From Pseudomonas koreensis (lineage in GTDB: Bacteria > Pseudomonadota > Gammaproteobacteria > Pseudomonadales > Pseudomonadaceae), in the NCBI RefSeq assembly GCF_024169245.1, contig NZ_JALJWP010000001.1:4341501-4405500 (forward strand): a DNA stretch of 64,000 bases, in the 5' to 3' direction. The translations under genes were made by a program, and so were the position numbers. Of the stretch, positions 54,637-63,503 are shown piece after piece (within the stretch, counting starts at the first letter, position 1; each line of letters begins with the position of its first letter). The notes beneath the pieces are model-generated. The model was not told the DNA's origin, did not search any database, and was given only the letters and a program-made list of their open reading frames with translations.

Positions 54637-55749
54637 ATGACCCGTCGCCTGTTCCAACCGATCGCCCTTGGCCCTTACACCCTTGCCCACCGCGTAGCGA
54701 TGGCGCCCCTGACGCGCTCTCGCGCGGGTCAACCGGGCGATGTTCCGACCGCGATGAACGCCGAGTACTACCGCCAACGTGCCAGTGCCGCGCTGATCAT
54801 CACCGAGGCCACGCAGATTTCCCAACAGGGCCAGGGCTATGCGTGGACGCCGGGGATCTACACCGATGCTCAAGTCCAGGCTTGGCGTGAAGTCAGCACG
54901 GCGGTGCACGCGGCCCATGGCCTGATCTTCATGCAGCTGTGGCATGTCGGCCGGGTCTCGCATCCGAGCTTCCAGCCTGACGCCGGTTTGCCGGTGGCTC
55001 CGAGCGCCCTGCCAGTGCCGGGCAAGACCTTTATCGTTGATGAACAAGGCAACGGCGTATGGGGTGATGTGCCGGTGCCGCGCGCCCTCGAAACAGCGGA
55101 AATCGCCGCCATCGTCGAAGACTATCGCCGCGCCGCGCGCAACGCGTTGAACGCTGGCATGGACGGCGTGGAGATCCATGCCGGTAACGGTTATCTGCTC
55201 GATCAATTCCTCAACAGCAACAGCAATCAGCGCAACGACGCCTATGGCGGCAGCGTGGAAAACCGTGCGCGCTTTCTGCTGGAAGTGGTCGCCGCCGTCG
55301 CTGACGAAGTCGGTGCCGAACGCGTCGGCGTGCGCCTGACGCCGATGGGTCGCTTCATGGGCATGGGCGATGACACGCCCGAAGCGACCTTCGGTTATCT
55401 GGTCGAAGCGCTCAATCAGTGGAATCTGGCGTATCTGCACCTGGTCGAGCCGGCCATGGTCGGCACGGTCAAGGACGAAAACTTCGACCCGCGCTGGGAC
55501 GCGATCATCGCCCAGTTACGCCAGACCTGGAACGGCGTGCTGATCCTCGCCGGCGGTTACGACGCCGACACCGCCGAACAGGCGCTTAGCGCCAATCGCG
55601 CCGACATCATTGCCTTTGGCCGGCCATTCCTGGCCAACCCGGACCTGCCACGTCGGTTGCACGATGGCCTTGAGCTGAATACACCGGATCCGAGCAGTTT
55701 TTTCGGCGGCGATCAGCGCGGTTACGTCGATTACCCGTTCCACGCCTGA
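54637..55749 (+). CDS. Old yellow enzyme, second copy
   Basis: 370 residues, classical OYE. Blocks: RVAMAPLTRSRAGQPGDVP, QLWHVGRVSHPS, GVEIHAGNGYLLDQFLN (His-x-x-Asn; most have HAANGYL, here HAGNGYL), NDAYGGSVENR, DIIAFGRPFLANPDL. It reduces activated C=C bonds with NAD(P)H and FMN. It differs from the copy at 44692 (only part of the wording is shared) and lacks the TetR operator, so it is regulated otherwise. An AraC-type gene follows on the same strand. Confidence 0.93.
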   Translation: MTRRLFQPIALGPYTLAHRVAMAPLTRSRAGQPGDVPTAMNAEYYRQRASAALIITEATQISQQGQGYAWTPGIYTDAQVQAWREVSTAVHAAHGLIFMQLWHVGRVSHPSFQPDAGLPVAPSALPVPGKTFIVDEQGNGVWGDVPVPRALETAEIAAIVEDYRRAARNALNAGMDGVEIHAGNGYLLDQFLNSNSNQRNDAYGGSVENRARFLLEVVAAVADEVGAERVGVRLTPMGRFMGMGDDTPEATFGYLVEALNQWNLAYLHLVEPAMVGTVKDENFDPRWDAIIAQLRQTWNGVLILAGGYDADTAEQALSANRADIIAFGRPFLANPDLPRRLHDGLELNTPDPSSFFGGDQRGYVDYPFHA

Positions 55750-55837
55750 GGTCTGCGCTTCATAACTTTTAAGGTTTGTTTAAGGACTTTAAATGTCGCC
55801 GGCGGCCAGACTTTGCCCATCGATCAGGAGAGCCGCC

Positions 55838-56314
55838 ATGAACCCGCAATCGGTGAAGTCAGACCATCCCTGCCACCTCGCGCGCCCCTTGGGCGCGCTG
55901 TCCGGCTGGCAGGAACGCCGCGCCAAGGCCTATATGCTGCGCGACCTGAGCCGCAGCCTGCGCGTCAGCGAAATTGCCGAGCATTGCAATCTGTCGCGCA
56001 GCCATTTCTCCCGGGCGTTCAAGATCGTGACTGGCTGCTCGCCGCAGGAATGGATGCTGAAGATGAAGATCGACAAGGCCAAGGGGTTGCTGCTGACCTC
56101 AATGGCGATTACCGACATTGTTTACGAATGTGGGTTTTCCGATCACTCGCACTTCACGCGCACGTTTGGACGCCTGGTGGGAATGCCGCCGAAGGTCTGG
56201 CGACAGGCGATGTGCGGGGCGCGGGTGGCGGTGGTTGAGGCGGATGTCTGGCGGCTCAGCGATGGGCTGCTCAACTCGACGATGGGCACGCGGTTGACGG
56301 AACTGCGGCCTTGA
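55838..56314 (+). CDS. AraC-family regulator, short form
   Basis: 158 residues, essentially only the double-HTH domain: MLRDLSRSLRVSEIAEHCNLSRSHFSRAFKIVTGCSPQEWM and DIVYECGFSDHSHFTRTFGRLVGMPPKVWR. The N-terminal effector domain of most AraC proteins is missing. AGGAGA lies before the ATG at 55838. Followed by a perfect terminator. Its target may be the upstream old yellow enzyme, by position only. Confidence 0.92.
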   Translation: MNPQSVKSDHPCHLARPLGALSGWQERRAKAYMLRDLSRSLRVSEIAEHCNLSRSHFSRAFKIVTGCSPQEWMLKMKIDKAKGLLLTSMAITDIVYECGFSDHSHFTRTFGRLVGMPPKVWRQAMCGARVAVVEADVWRLSDGLLNSTMGTRLTELRP

Positions 56315-56352
56315 GTCGAATTCCAAAGAGTTTTGTTCACTCCTCCCTTTTG

Positions 56353-56377
56353 GCCGCGATTTTCGCGGCTTTTTTTT
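56353..56377 (+). terminator. Rho-independent terminator after the AraC-type gene
   Basis: GCCGCGA pairs with TCGCGGC around a 2-3-base loop, followed by a run of eight T residues. Confidence 0.93.
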
Positions 56378-56421
56378 GTGGTTGAGCGCTGGCGGTCGAC
56401 GTTGGTACCGCGGTGACTCCA

Positions 56422-56611
56422 CCCCTCACCCCAGCCCTCTCCCCTGGGAGAGGGAGCCGATTTTGGCGCGCTTAACCATTGGTGTTCGGCTGGGGAGCCG
56501 ATTTGTGGGCTTTTCGAAACCAGAGATCAACTCGGTATCGCACGTCGGCGTATCTCGACCAAACACCTCGGTCAGTTCCCTCTCCCTCCGGGAGAGGGTT
56601 AGGGTGAGGGG
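56422..56611. repeat. 190-bp element with 22-bp terminal inverted repeats
   Basis: Left end CCCCTCACCCCAGCCCTCTC and right end (complement) CCCCTCACCCTAACCCTCTC match at 20 of 22 positions including the following CC. Both ends fold with an inner GGGAGAGGGA copy into hairpins. The interior has no gene. It looks like a MITE-like or hairpin-ended dispersed element seen in many pseudomonads. It provides the last three codons and stop of the giant kinase gene. Confidence 0.8.
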
Positions 56612-59600
56612 CTTTTGATCCTGGCGTCTGGCGCCAGCGGCAGTCTGAAACAGATCCGCGCCCCCTCTTCGCTGTCCTCCACGCGCAGCGTCCCGCCATG
56701 GGCGCCGATCACCGTTCGGCAAATCGCCAGGCCCATGCCCATGCCGCTGCCCTTGGTGGTGAAGAACGCATCGAAAATCTCCTCGCGTTGATGCTCGGCA
56801 ATCCCCGGACCGTTGTCCTGAACAGACACACAGACCTGCCCATCGGCTACCGTCGACTCGATAACCAGGCGCCCATCCACAACACCCTGCCCAGCCATCG
56901 CCTCCAACGCGTTGACGATCAGGTTGTAAATCACCTGCTGGATCTGCACGCGATCCGCCAATACGGCCTCAGCAGCACTGAGTCGAGTGTGCAAGCTCAC
57001 CCTGCGATTGTGCAAATCACTGGCCGTCAGTTGCACAACCTCGTCAATCAAGCCGTCAATCGATAGCGGCAGCCGTTGCAGTGGCGCCTGTTTGGCCAAG
57101 GCGCGCAAGGCCTGGACAATCTCGGTGGCTCGGGCGCTGTCGGCGCGGATGTCCTCCAGCCCCTGGATCGCTTCGTCGAGATCCGGTGTGTCGCGCTTGA
57201 GCCAGCGCAGGCTGGCCGACGCGTTCGATGAAATCCCCAGCAATGGCTGGCTGATTTCGTGGGCGATCGAGGCCGACAATTCGCCCATCATTTTAAGGTG
57301 CGAGTTACGCGCCAGTTCGGCCCGCGAGCTGCGCAAGTCAGCCTCCATCTGCGCCCGCAGGCGGTTGTCTTCGACCAGTTGCGCGTACAACCGCGCGGTC
57401 TGCAGCGATACCGCTGCCTGCGAGGCGAGGATTTCCAGCATGGTCAGGCGTTCGGCGCTGAACAGCTTTGGCACCAGGCTGTTTTCCAGATACACCAGAC
57501 CAATCAGCGCACCTTGCTTGAGCAACGGCAGGCACATCATCGAGCGCGTCTGCCGTTGTTGCAGATCAGCGCTGCAGGCTTGCGGGCACTCGGCGCGGGC
57601 ATCGTCGAGCACCATCGGCGTGCGCGTGCGCATGGTCGAATTGAGCACTGAAACCGGGGCGATCTGCTCAAGCGAGCGCTCATTGTCCTGGCTGACCCGC
57701 ACGTTCCCCGCCTCGACGTGCGCGGCAGCGGCCAGTTGCAACTCACCGTCGGCGACCAACAACAGCGCACCCCGATCGGCGCCGGCCTGAATCATCAAGT
57801 GATTCATCAAGGTTTCCACCAGCCGATCGAGCAGCACTTCTTGCGAGACCGCGCGTGCCGCTTCGATGCCGACCTCCAGATCAAGGCGCACCCGCGTCAC
57901 CGGCGCTACGGTTTCCAGCGAATGCTCGCGGGCCAGGAACGGGTGTAGCGCTTCGAGTTGGCCGGCCTTGGCCTGCGCGCCCCACTGCACATAACAATCA
58001 CGGGCGACGCGCAGGTGATGATGCGTGCCGGATACCAAGCCGCTTGCCAGGCAAACCTCGGCGAGTTGCTCGTGGGCCAGCGCTTGCTCATGGATAAACC
58101 CGGCAGCGGCCGCGGCGATTTGCGCCTGGTCAAAGCAGCGAATGGCGACCAGGCCTTCCCCGCGCACACGGGCCATGGCGCCTTCGATCAGCAGCAGTTT
58201 ATTGCTGAAGGTCGAAGGATTGAGTTCAGTCCATCGCAGGAACCGCTGACGTTGCTGCTCCAGTTTCTGCAGTTTTTCCGCCACGGAACCCGGCGCCTCG
58301 GGGCTGGCCAGCGTCAGGCTGTAGAACAGGTAGTAATGGGCCAGATCGATGTGCGCCGGCAGCGACCAGGTCAACGCCTCGGCCTCTTCGAAACGCCGCA
58401 GCGCGTAGCGCACATCGCCGAAATAGAACGCCGACATACCCGAGTACAACCCTTTCCAGAACAGTGTCGGCTGTGAAACGCGATCGCGATCCAGCGAGCC
58501 GAAGCGGTCATGCTCCACCGCATCAAGCTCTGCGATCGAACGAAGCTCAGGCCCACTGCGCAAGTCGCTGGCAAACGACTGTTGCGCCAGCAGAATGCGC
58601 TCGATGTCGATGTAGTGAAACTGCCGCACCCAGCTCAGGCCGACGTCCAGCTCATTCAGCACGTTTTGCAGCGGCTCGCCCATGAACAGCAAATCCGAGC
58701 CGATGTGGTTGCAGGCGTAGCAAGACATGCCGAGGTCGCCGCCCGCCTGACCGGATTCGAACGCGGCGAAGGCCTTCTGCCGGGCGTAGGCCATCGGTTT
58801 GGTCCACGGGCTGACCTGATCGAGCGCCACCAGCGTGCCGGTGCGCCCCGCTTCATAGCCGTGCAGATCAGTGAGTTCCAGCGCCAGTTCGGCGAAAGCG
58901 ACACCATCGAGATATTCGCCATAGCGGTCGGCGATCATCACGCCGTACCAGGCAAAACCGTAGCCGCTGCTCGGCGTAGTGCCATGCAGCAAAGTCAGTT
59001 CGACCATCTTCGCCAGGTGCAGAAAGGCGATATCGTCCTGCACGAAGAATGAAGCGATCAGCGTGCTCAGCAGCTCCATCGCCACTTCGATTCGCGGCTC
59101 GTTGGCCTTGGGCAACGCCGCCAGGTCAGCGATCCGTCGTGTGCCGACCAATTGCCGAACCCGCTCGAAGGCTTCGCCCAGTTGCGCCTTCGATGGTTGC
59201 CGCTGCAGGTCGATATCGAGCAAGGCAAGACCGGCCAGCGCTTCGCTGATCGCGCCGTGATAATCGGAGTGCAAGGTGCGCAGACTGGCGCGCAGGCGAT
59301 AGGTTTTCGCTCGGTCCAGTGTGGACTCGGCGTGGTTGAGGCAGTCATCGAGGCGCTGTTGCGCGCCGGGGAGATCCGCCAGCAACATCGCGCAATCGGC
59401 CGCCAGCCAGCGCGCCGCGAAGGCTTGCGGGTAGAGCTGCGTCCAGCCGCTGTCGCCGAGCAATACCTCGGCGCTGCGCAGATAATCCACGGCCTGCTCG
59501 ACCGCGGCGCTAGCGCGGGCACGCTCGGCGGCTTCGACCAATAGCTGGATGAAATCGGCGCGCCGAGGTGGTTGCAGCGCGTTGATGTCGCTGCGCTGAA

Positions 59601-61854
59601 TTTGGCTGGCAATGTCGAAGACCCGCGCCTGCCGCTGCTCGCCACAGTGATCGAGCATGGCGGCGGCAATGCGCGCATGTTCGGCGGCGCGCCCGGCCGG
59701 CGCCGTCAGGCCAGCGGCCGCTTCGAGCACGCGGTCGTGGGGAAACACCAGTTGCCCCGGCTCGCGCAGGAGAAATCCGGTACTGACCAGATAATCGACA
59801 TCACGCAGCAACTGCGCCGGATCGTCCGCCAGCAGTCGCTGCAACAGCGCTTCGTCACAGCGCCCACCGACGTAACCCGCCGTGCGCAACACCTCGCGGG
59901 CACTGGCCGGCAGACGCTGCAAGCGGTGGACCATCAATTCGGCAACGTTGTCGGCGTAGCGATAGCCATTCACCTCGGCCTCACTCCACACCCAGCGCCG
60001 CGTCGTTGCATCGAAACGCAGCAGACGCTCATCCACTAGCGCCCGTGCCACCTGGCTGACGAACAACGGATTGCCGGCGGTCTTGAAATGCACGACACGG
60101 GCCAGCGCTTCGAGCTTATCGACGTCAGCATCGAGTTCTACCGCCATCAATTGCGCGACGGCCTGCGCCGACAGCGGCCCTAATGCAAGATCGCTGACTG
60201 GCAATGTCCGGGCGGTGCGCAAGTCATCACGCCAGCCGCCCGGATGCTGCGGCAACTCGCCCTCGCGATAGGCCAGAACCAGCAACAAATGCCGCGGCGG
60301 CCGGGCGATGAAAGCTTTGAGAAACGCTTGGGTCGAGTCGTCCGCCCACTGCACGTCATCGATGAACAACAGCAGCGGATGCCCCGGTTGCGCAAAGACT
60401 TCGAGCACATCGAGCAGCGCCCGATTGACCCGGTCGAGGGCATGGCGGGCCGGCATGTCCGGTAATTCGGCGGTGGCACCGATCAGCAGTTCGGCGTCCG
60501 GCGCCAGGTCCACCAGCAAGCGGCCACGACCCTTGAGGGTTTCGCTCAGTTGCGCGCCGAGGGCCTGCAAGGCCAGCGCAGGCCTGGCCAACACCTGGCT
60601 GATCAATGAGCGGAAAATCTGCGCCAGTGGCGCGAAGGGCCGGTCGTTTTGCAGCAGTTCAACCTTGCCGCTGGCCCAGTAACCGGGTGCTTGTGTGCGC
60701 AGCACTTGCTGAATCAGCGTCGACTTGCCCGCCCCCGGCGCGCCGGCGACCAGCAGCACGCGGGCGATGCCATCGCTGCGCACGCGCTGGATCTGTTCGA
60801 GCAGTTGCTTGCGTTCGTCATCACGGCCAAACAGCACAGCGCCACGCGTCGCCATCGCCCGTGCATCGAACGCACCCAGGCGGAACGCTTCGATCTGGCC
60901 CTTTTTCTGCCATTGGCGCAGGCACCAGGTCAGATCGGCGGCCAGCGATTCGATGCTCTGGTAACGCGCCTCCGGCTCCTTGGCCAGGCCTTTGAGCAGC
61001 ACATGGCAAATGCCTTGCGGCAGGTCGGGGATGTATTGCGCCGGCGACAATGGCTCGACGGCAGCGTGCACATGCAACCATTGCGAGGCGTCGCGGGCGG
61101 TCAGCGGCGGGCGCCCGGTCAGGGCCTCGTAGATGATTGCCGACAGCGCATACACCTCGCTGCGTTCATCGAACCCGGCGCCGTCGCGCTGCAGCTGTTC
61201 CGGCGCCAGATAGGGCCAGTGTTCCAGACTCGGCAGTTCGGTCGCCGGGGTTTCCTGCGCCTGGGTGTGAAGGCCCATCAGCCTGACGCTGTCGTTTGCG
61301 CCGATCATCAGATGCCAAGGCAATAAAGAACCCTGTGGGAGCGAGCCTGCTCGCGAAAGCGGTGGGTCAGTCAATGGTGATGTCGGCTGGAATGACGCTT
61401 TCGCGAGCAGGCTCGCTCCCACAGGGTTTTGCGGTGTTTCCGGATGCCGAGAGTGGGCCAGCGCATTGGCGGCGGCGACGGCGATATTCAGCACGCGCCC
61501 GAGCGGCAGGCCGGCGGCGTCGACCAATCCAGCCAGCGGCGAGCCCCATTGCGGATAGACCAACACCGGGCCGTCCGCCGAACGAAGCAGCGCGAGCGGG
61601 TTGATCGCCCACTGCGAAGGCAGCTGCAAATGGAAGTCGCGCTCCAGCCGCTGGCACAGCGCCGGGCGCTGAATCGGCGCACGCACGGCGAACCATGTCT
61701 GGCCCGAGCGGCTGTCTTCAAGGGTGAACCAGGTCAGTTCATGGTCGCGACGCAGCAGGCTGAACCGGCAGTTCTCCAGCCATGCTTCATCGAGCATCGG
61801 CGCATCGATCGCGCGGGAAATTGCAGATGAGGATGGCTGGCCGGGCATACACAT
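56599..61854 (-). CDS. Giant kinase-like/AAA ATPase/GAF/sensor histidine kinase
   Basis: 1,751 residues. Order: Ser/Thr-kinase-like N-terminus (~20-340, but the HRDLKPxN catalytic loop is absent, WHLMIGAND in its place); NTPase with P-loop GAPGAGKST (~371) and Walker B LLLFIDDVQWADD; a long helical repeat region (~700-1300); GAF (~1340-1500); histidine kinase with H-box SIAHEISQPLLGI (His ~1533), N-box NLIVNALEAM and GMGMGLAI. It matches the family of trifunctional kinase/ATPase/sensor proteins. Residues ~145-174 are encoded by a REP doublet. The partner regulator is divergent at 62111. The exact start is uncertain (ATG at 61854 or 61797). Confidence 0.88.
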   Translation of the reverse strand: MCMPGQPSSSAISRAIDAPMLDEAWLENCRFSLLRRDHELTWFTLEDSRSGQTWFAVRAPIQRPALCQRLERDFHLQLPSQWAINPLALLRSADGPVLVYPQWGSPLAGLVDAAGLPLGRVLNIAVAAANALAHSRHPETPQNPVGASLLAKASFQPTSPLTDPPLSRAGSLPQGSLLPWHLMIGANDSVRLMGLHTQAQETPATELPSLEHWPYLAPEQLQRDGAGFDERSEVYALSAIIYEALTGRPPLTARDASQWLHVHAAVEPLSPAQYIPDLPQGICHVLLKGLAKEPEARYQSIESLAADLTWCLRQWQKKGQIEAFRLGAFDARAMATRGAVLFGRDDERKQLLEQIQRVRSDGIARVLLVAGAPGAGKSTLIQQVLRTQAPGYWASGKVELLQNDRPFAPLAQIFRSLISQVLARPALALQALGAQLSETLKGRGRLLVDLAPDAELLIGATAELPDMPARHALDRVNRALLDVLEVFAQPGHPLLLFIDDVQWADDSTQAFLKAFIARPPRHLLLVLAYREGELPQHPGGWRDDLRTARTLPVSDLALGPLSAQAVAQLMAVELDADVDKLEALARVVHFKTAGNPLFVSQVARALVDERLLRFDATTRRWVWSEAEVNGYRYADNVAELMVHRLQRLPASAREVLRTAGYVGGRCDEALLQRLLADDPAQLLRDVDYLVSTGFLLREPGQLVFPHDRVLEAAAGLTAPAGRAAEHARIAAAMLDHCGEQRQARVFDIASQIQRSDINALQPPRRADFIQLLVEAAERARASAAVEQAVDYLRSAEVLLGDSGWTQLYPQAFAARWLAADCAMLLADLPGAQQRLDDCLNHAESTLDRAKTYRLRASLRTLHSDYHGAISEALAGLALLDIDLQRQPSKAQLGEAFERVRQLVGTRRIADLAALPKANEPRIEVAMELLSTLIASFFVQDDIAFLHLAKMVELTLLHGTTPSSGYGFAWYGVMIADRYGEYLDGVAFAELALELTDLHGYEAGRTGTLVALDQVSPWTKPMAYARQKAFAAFESGQAGGDLGMSCYACNHIGSDLLFMGEPLQNVLNELDVGLSWVRQFHYIDIERILLAQQSFASDLRSGPELRSIAELDAVEHDRFGSLDRDRVSQPTLFWKGLYSGMSAFYFGDVRYALRRFEEAEALTWSLPAHIDLAHYYLFYSLTLASPEAPGSVAEKLQKLEQQRQRFLRWTELNPSTFSNKLLLIEGAMARVRGEGLVAIRCFDQAQIAAAAAGFIHEQALAHEQLAEVCLASGLVSGTHHHLRVARDCYVQWGAQAKAGQLEALHPFLAREHSLETVAPVTRVRLDLEVGIEAARAVSQEVLLDRLVETLMNHLMIQAGADRGALLLVADGELQLAAAAHVEAGNVRVSQDNERSLEQIAPVSVLNSTMRTRTPMVLDDARAECPQACSADLQQRQTRSMMCLPLLKQGALIGLVYLENSLVPKLFSAERLTMLEILASQAAVSLQTARLYAQLVEDNRLRAQMEADLRSSRAELARNSHLKMMGELSASIAHEISQPLLGISSNASASLRWLKRDTPDLDEAIQGLEDIRADSARATEIVQALRALAKQAPLQRLPLSIDGLIDEVVQLTASDLHNRRVSLHTRLSAAEAVLADRVQIQQVIYNLIVNALEAMAGQGVVDGRLVIESTVADGQVCVSVQDNGPGIAEHQREEIFDAFFTTKGSGMGMGLAICRTVIGAHGGTLRVEDSEEGARICFRLPLAPDARIKSPSP
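61335..61422. repeat. REP doublet inside the giant kinase coding sequence
   Basis: Typical GTGGGAGCGAGC arms, yet it lies within the reading frame and is translated as VGASLLAKASFQPTSPLTD and on, with no stop. It interrupts the kinase-like domain between ALAHSRHPETPQ and LLPWHLMIGAND. Confidence 0.95.
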
Positions 61855-62110
61855 TCACCGCTGGAAATGGGATTCAGGCTGGTGGCGAAGTATACGCAGC
61901 GTTTTTTTGTCAGAGGGCCAGCCGCCGCGCGGATGTCCGTCTGCGGCCCCAAGATGGCCGTCCAGAGCCTTGCGCCGTGGTTTTTGACGCTATAAAAGCG
62001 CGCGACTTATCCCTCGGGATAATTGCTTTATGCCAGGCCGTCCCCTAGCGTACGAGCCTGATAACCCGGCGCCCGCGCCCTGTCCTTCTTACCGCAACGC
62101 AGAGGCCTGC

Positions 62111-63100
62111 ATGATCCGACTCGGCCAAGCCACGATTTCCCTGGAACGGCGCGAAGCCTTTCTCGATGGCCGGCCCTTGCGCGTGGGCGGGCGGGCCTTC
62201 GAAATACTCTCAGTGCTGATGCAGGCCGACGGGCGCATCGTCAGCAAGGACGAACTGATCAATCAGGTCTGGCCGGACATCGTCGTCGAAGAGAACAATC
62301 TGCAGGTGCAGATTTCCTCGCTGCGCAAACTGCTCGGGGAAAAAGAAATCATCCAGACGGTTCCCCGTCGAGGTTACCGATTATTGAAAGACCGCGAACC
62401 CAAACTGCCAGTGTTCAATGCACTTGCCTCGGCGCCGATCGTCGCGCAGCCGCCGCCGGTCGATGCGCAATCGGTACCGGTGTTCATTGTTGACGATGAG
62501 GCCTGCGTGCGTACCGCGTTGAGCCGGTTGTTGCGCGCCGAAGGCATCGAACACCGAATCTTCCAGTCCGCTGAGGAACTGCTCGAGGCCGACATCGCCA
62601 GCGGCCCGGCGTGCCTGCTGCTCGACGTCAGCCTGCCGGAAGCCACGGGTTTGCAGTTGCAAGCGGCACTGAACGAGCGCGGCTTGCCGTGGCCGGTGAT
62701 CTTCATGACCGGCCACGGCACGATTCCGATGTCGGTGCAGGCCATGAAGGCCGGCGCGGTGGAGTTTCTGACCAAGCCCTTCAATGACGATGAACTGCTC
62801 GGCATTCTGCGCAGCACGCGTCAACACGCGGCGATCGCGTTCAATCAATGGCAACGGGTTCAGCACGTGCGGCAATTGGCGGCGCAACTGACGCCGCGTG
62901 AGCGTGAGGTGCTGCCATTGATCGTCGGCGGTCTGTCGAACAAGCAGATCGCCAACCAGTTGGGCACCAGTGAAGTGACCGCCAAGGTTCATCGCAAACA
63001 CATCATGGCGAAGATGCAGACCCGCTCGCTGGTCAACCTCGTCGAACTCTACGGACTGATCAGCGCTGCGCCTTCGCCTGGCCCATCGAGCCTGTCGTGA
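62111..63100 (+). CDS. Response regulator with wHTH, receiver and LuxR-type HTH
   Basis: 329 residues. Residues ~1-95 form an OmpR/CadC-type winged helix (RVGGRAFEILSVLMQADGRI, INQVWPDIVVEENNLQVQIS, VPRRGYRLL). Residues ~120-240 are a receiver with VDDE, phospho-acceptor Asp in LLLDVSLPEATG and Lys in LTKPF. Residues ~255-320 form a NarL/FixJ HTH (LTPREREVLPLIVGGLSNKQIA). Two DNA-binding domains around one receiver is rare. GAGG precedes the ATG at 62111. It is divergent from the giant histidine kinase, its likely partner, and overlaps the next gene. Confidence 0.92.
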   Translation: MIRLGQATISLERREAFLDGRPLRVGGRAFEILSVLMQADGRIVSKDELINQVWPDIVVEENNLQVQISSLRKLLGEKEIIQTVPRRGYRLLKDREPKLPVFNALASAPIVAQPPPVDAQSVPVFIVDDEACVRTALSRLLRAEGIEHRIFQSAEELLEADIASGPACLLLDVSLPEATGLQLQAALNERGLPWPVIFMTGHGTIPMSVQAMKAGAVEFLTKPFNDDELLGILRSTRQHAAIAFNQWQRVQHVRQLAAQLTPREREVLPLIVGGLSNKQIANQLGTSEVTAKVHRKHIMAKMQTRSLVNLVELYGLISAAPSPGPSSLS

Positions 63101-63492
63101 GCGGCCAGGCGGGACGCCCGACGGCGACCGAGAGCACCCGACCTACCATCGTCTGCATCGTTGATGACGACGCATCCGTGCGCAAAAGCCTGTCGAATCT
63201 GCTGCGTTCGGTCGGTTATCGCGCGCAGGTGTATGCCAGCGGTGAAGCGTTTCTCGCCGAGGCCGACTTTGCCGGGATAGCCTGCCTGCTGCTGGATCTG
63301 CGCATGCCCGGCCTGTCCGGCATCGATGTCATGCGCGCGCTGCCGCGACAGTTTCCGGTGATCTGCATGTCCGCCCATTGGGATGAGGCGGCGCTGGCCG
63401 AAACCGGGCATTACCAGGCGTTTGAGTGCCTGTGCAAACCCTTCGAGGAAGAGGTGTTGCTGGCGGCACTCGACAAGGCCCTGCGCCGCTGA
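63097..63492 (+). CDS. Stand-alone receiver domain protein
   Basis: 131 residues starting at a GTG that overlaps the stop of the regulator gene by 4 bases (GTGA). It is only a FixJ-like receiver: IVDDD, phospho-acceptor in LLLDLRMPGLSG, CMSAH and a CKPFEEE Lys. With no output domain it may act as a phosphate sink or shuttle for the giant kinase. Confidence 0.9.
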   Translation: MSGQAGRPTATESTRPTIVCIVDDDASVRKSLSNLLRSVGYRAQVYASGEAFLAEADFAGIACLLLDLRMPGLSGIDVMRALPRQFPVICMSAHWDEAALAETGHYQAFECLCKPFEEEVLLAALDKALRR

Positions 63493-63503
63493 CGCTGGTC
63501 GAT

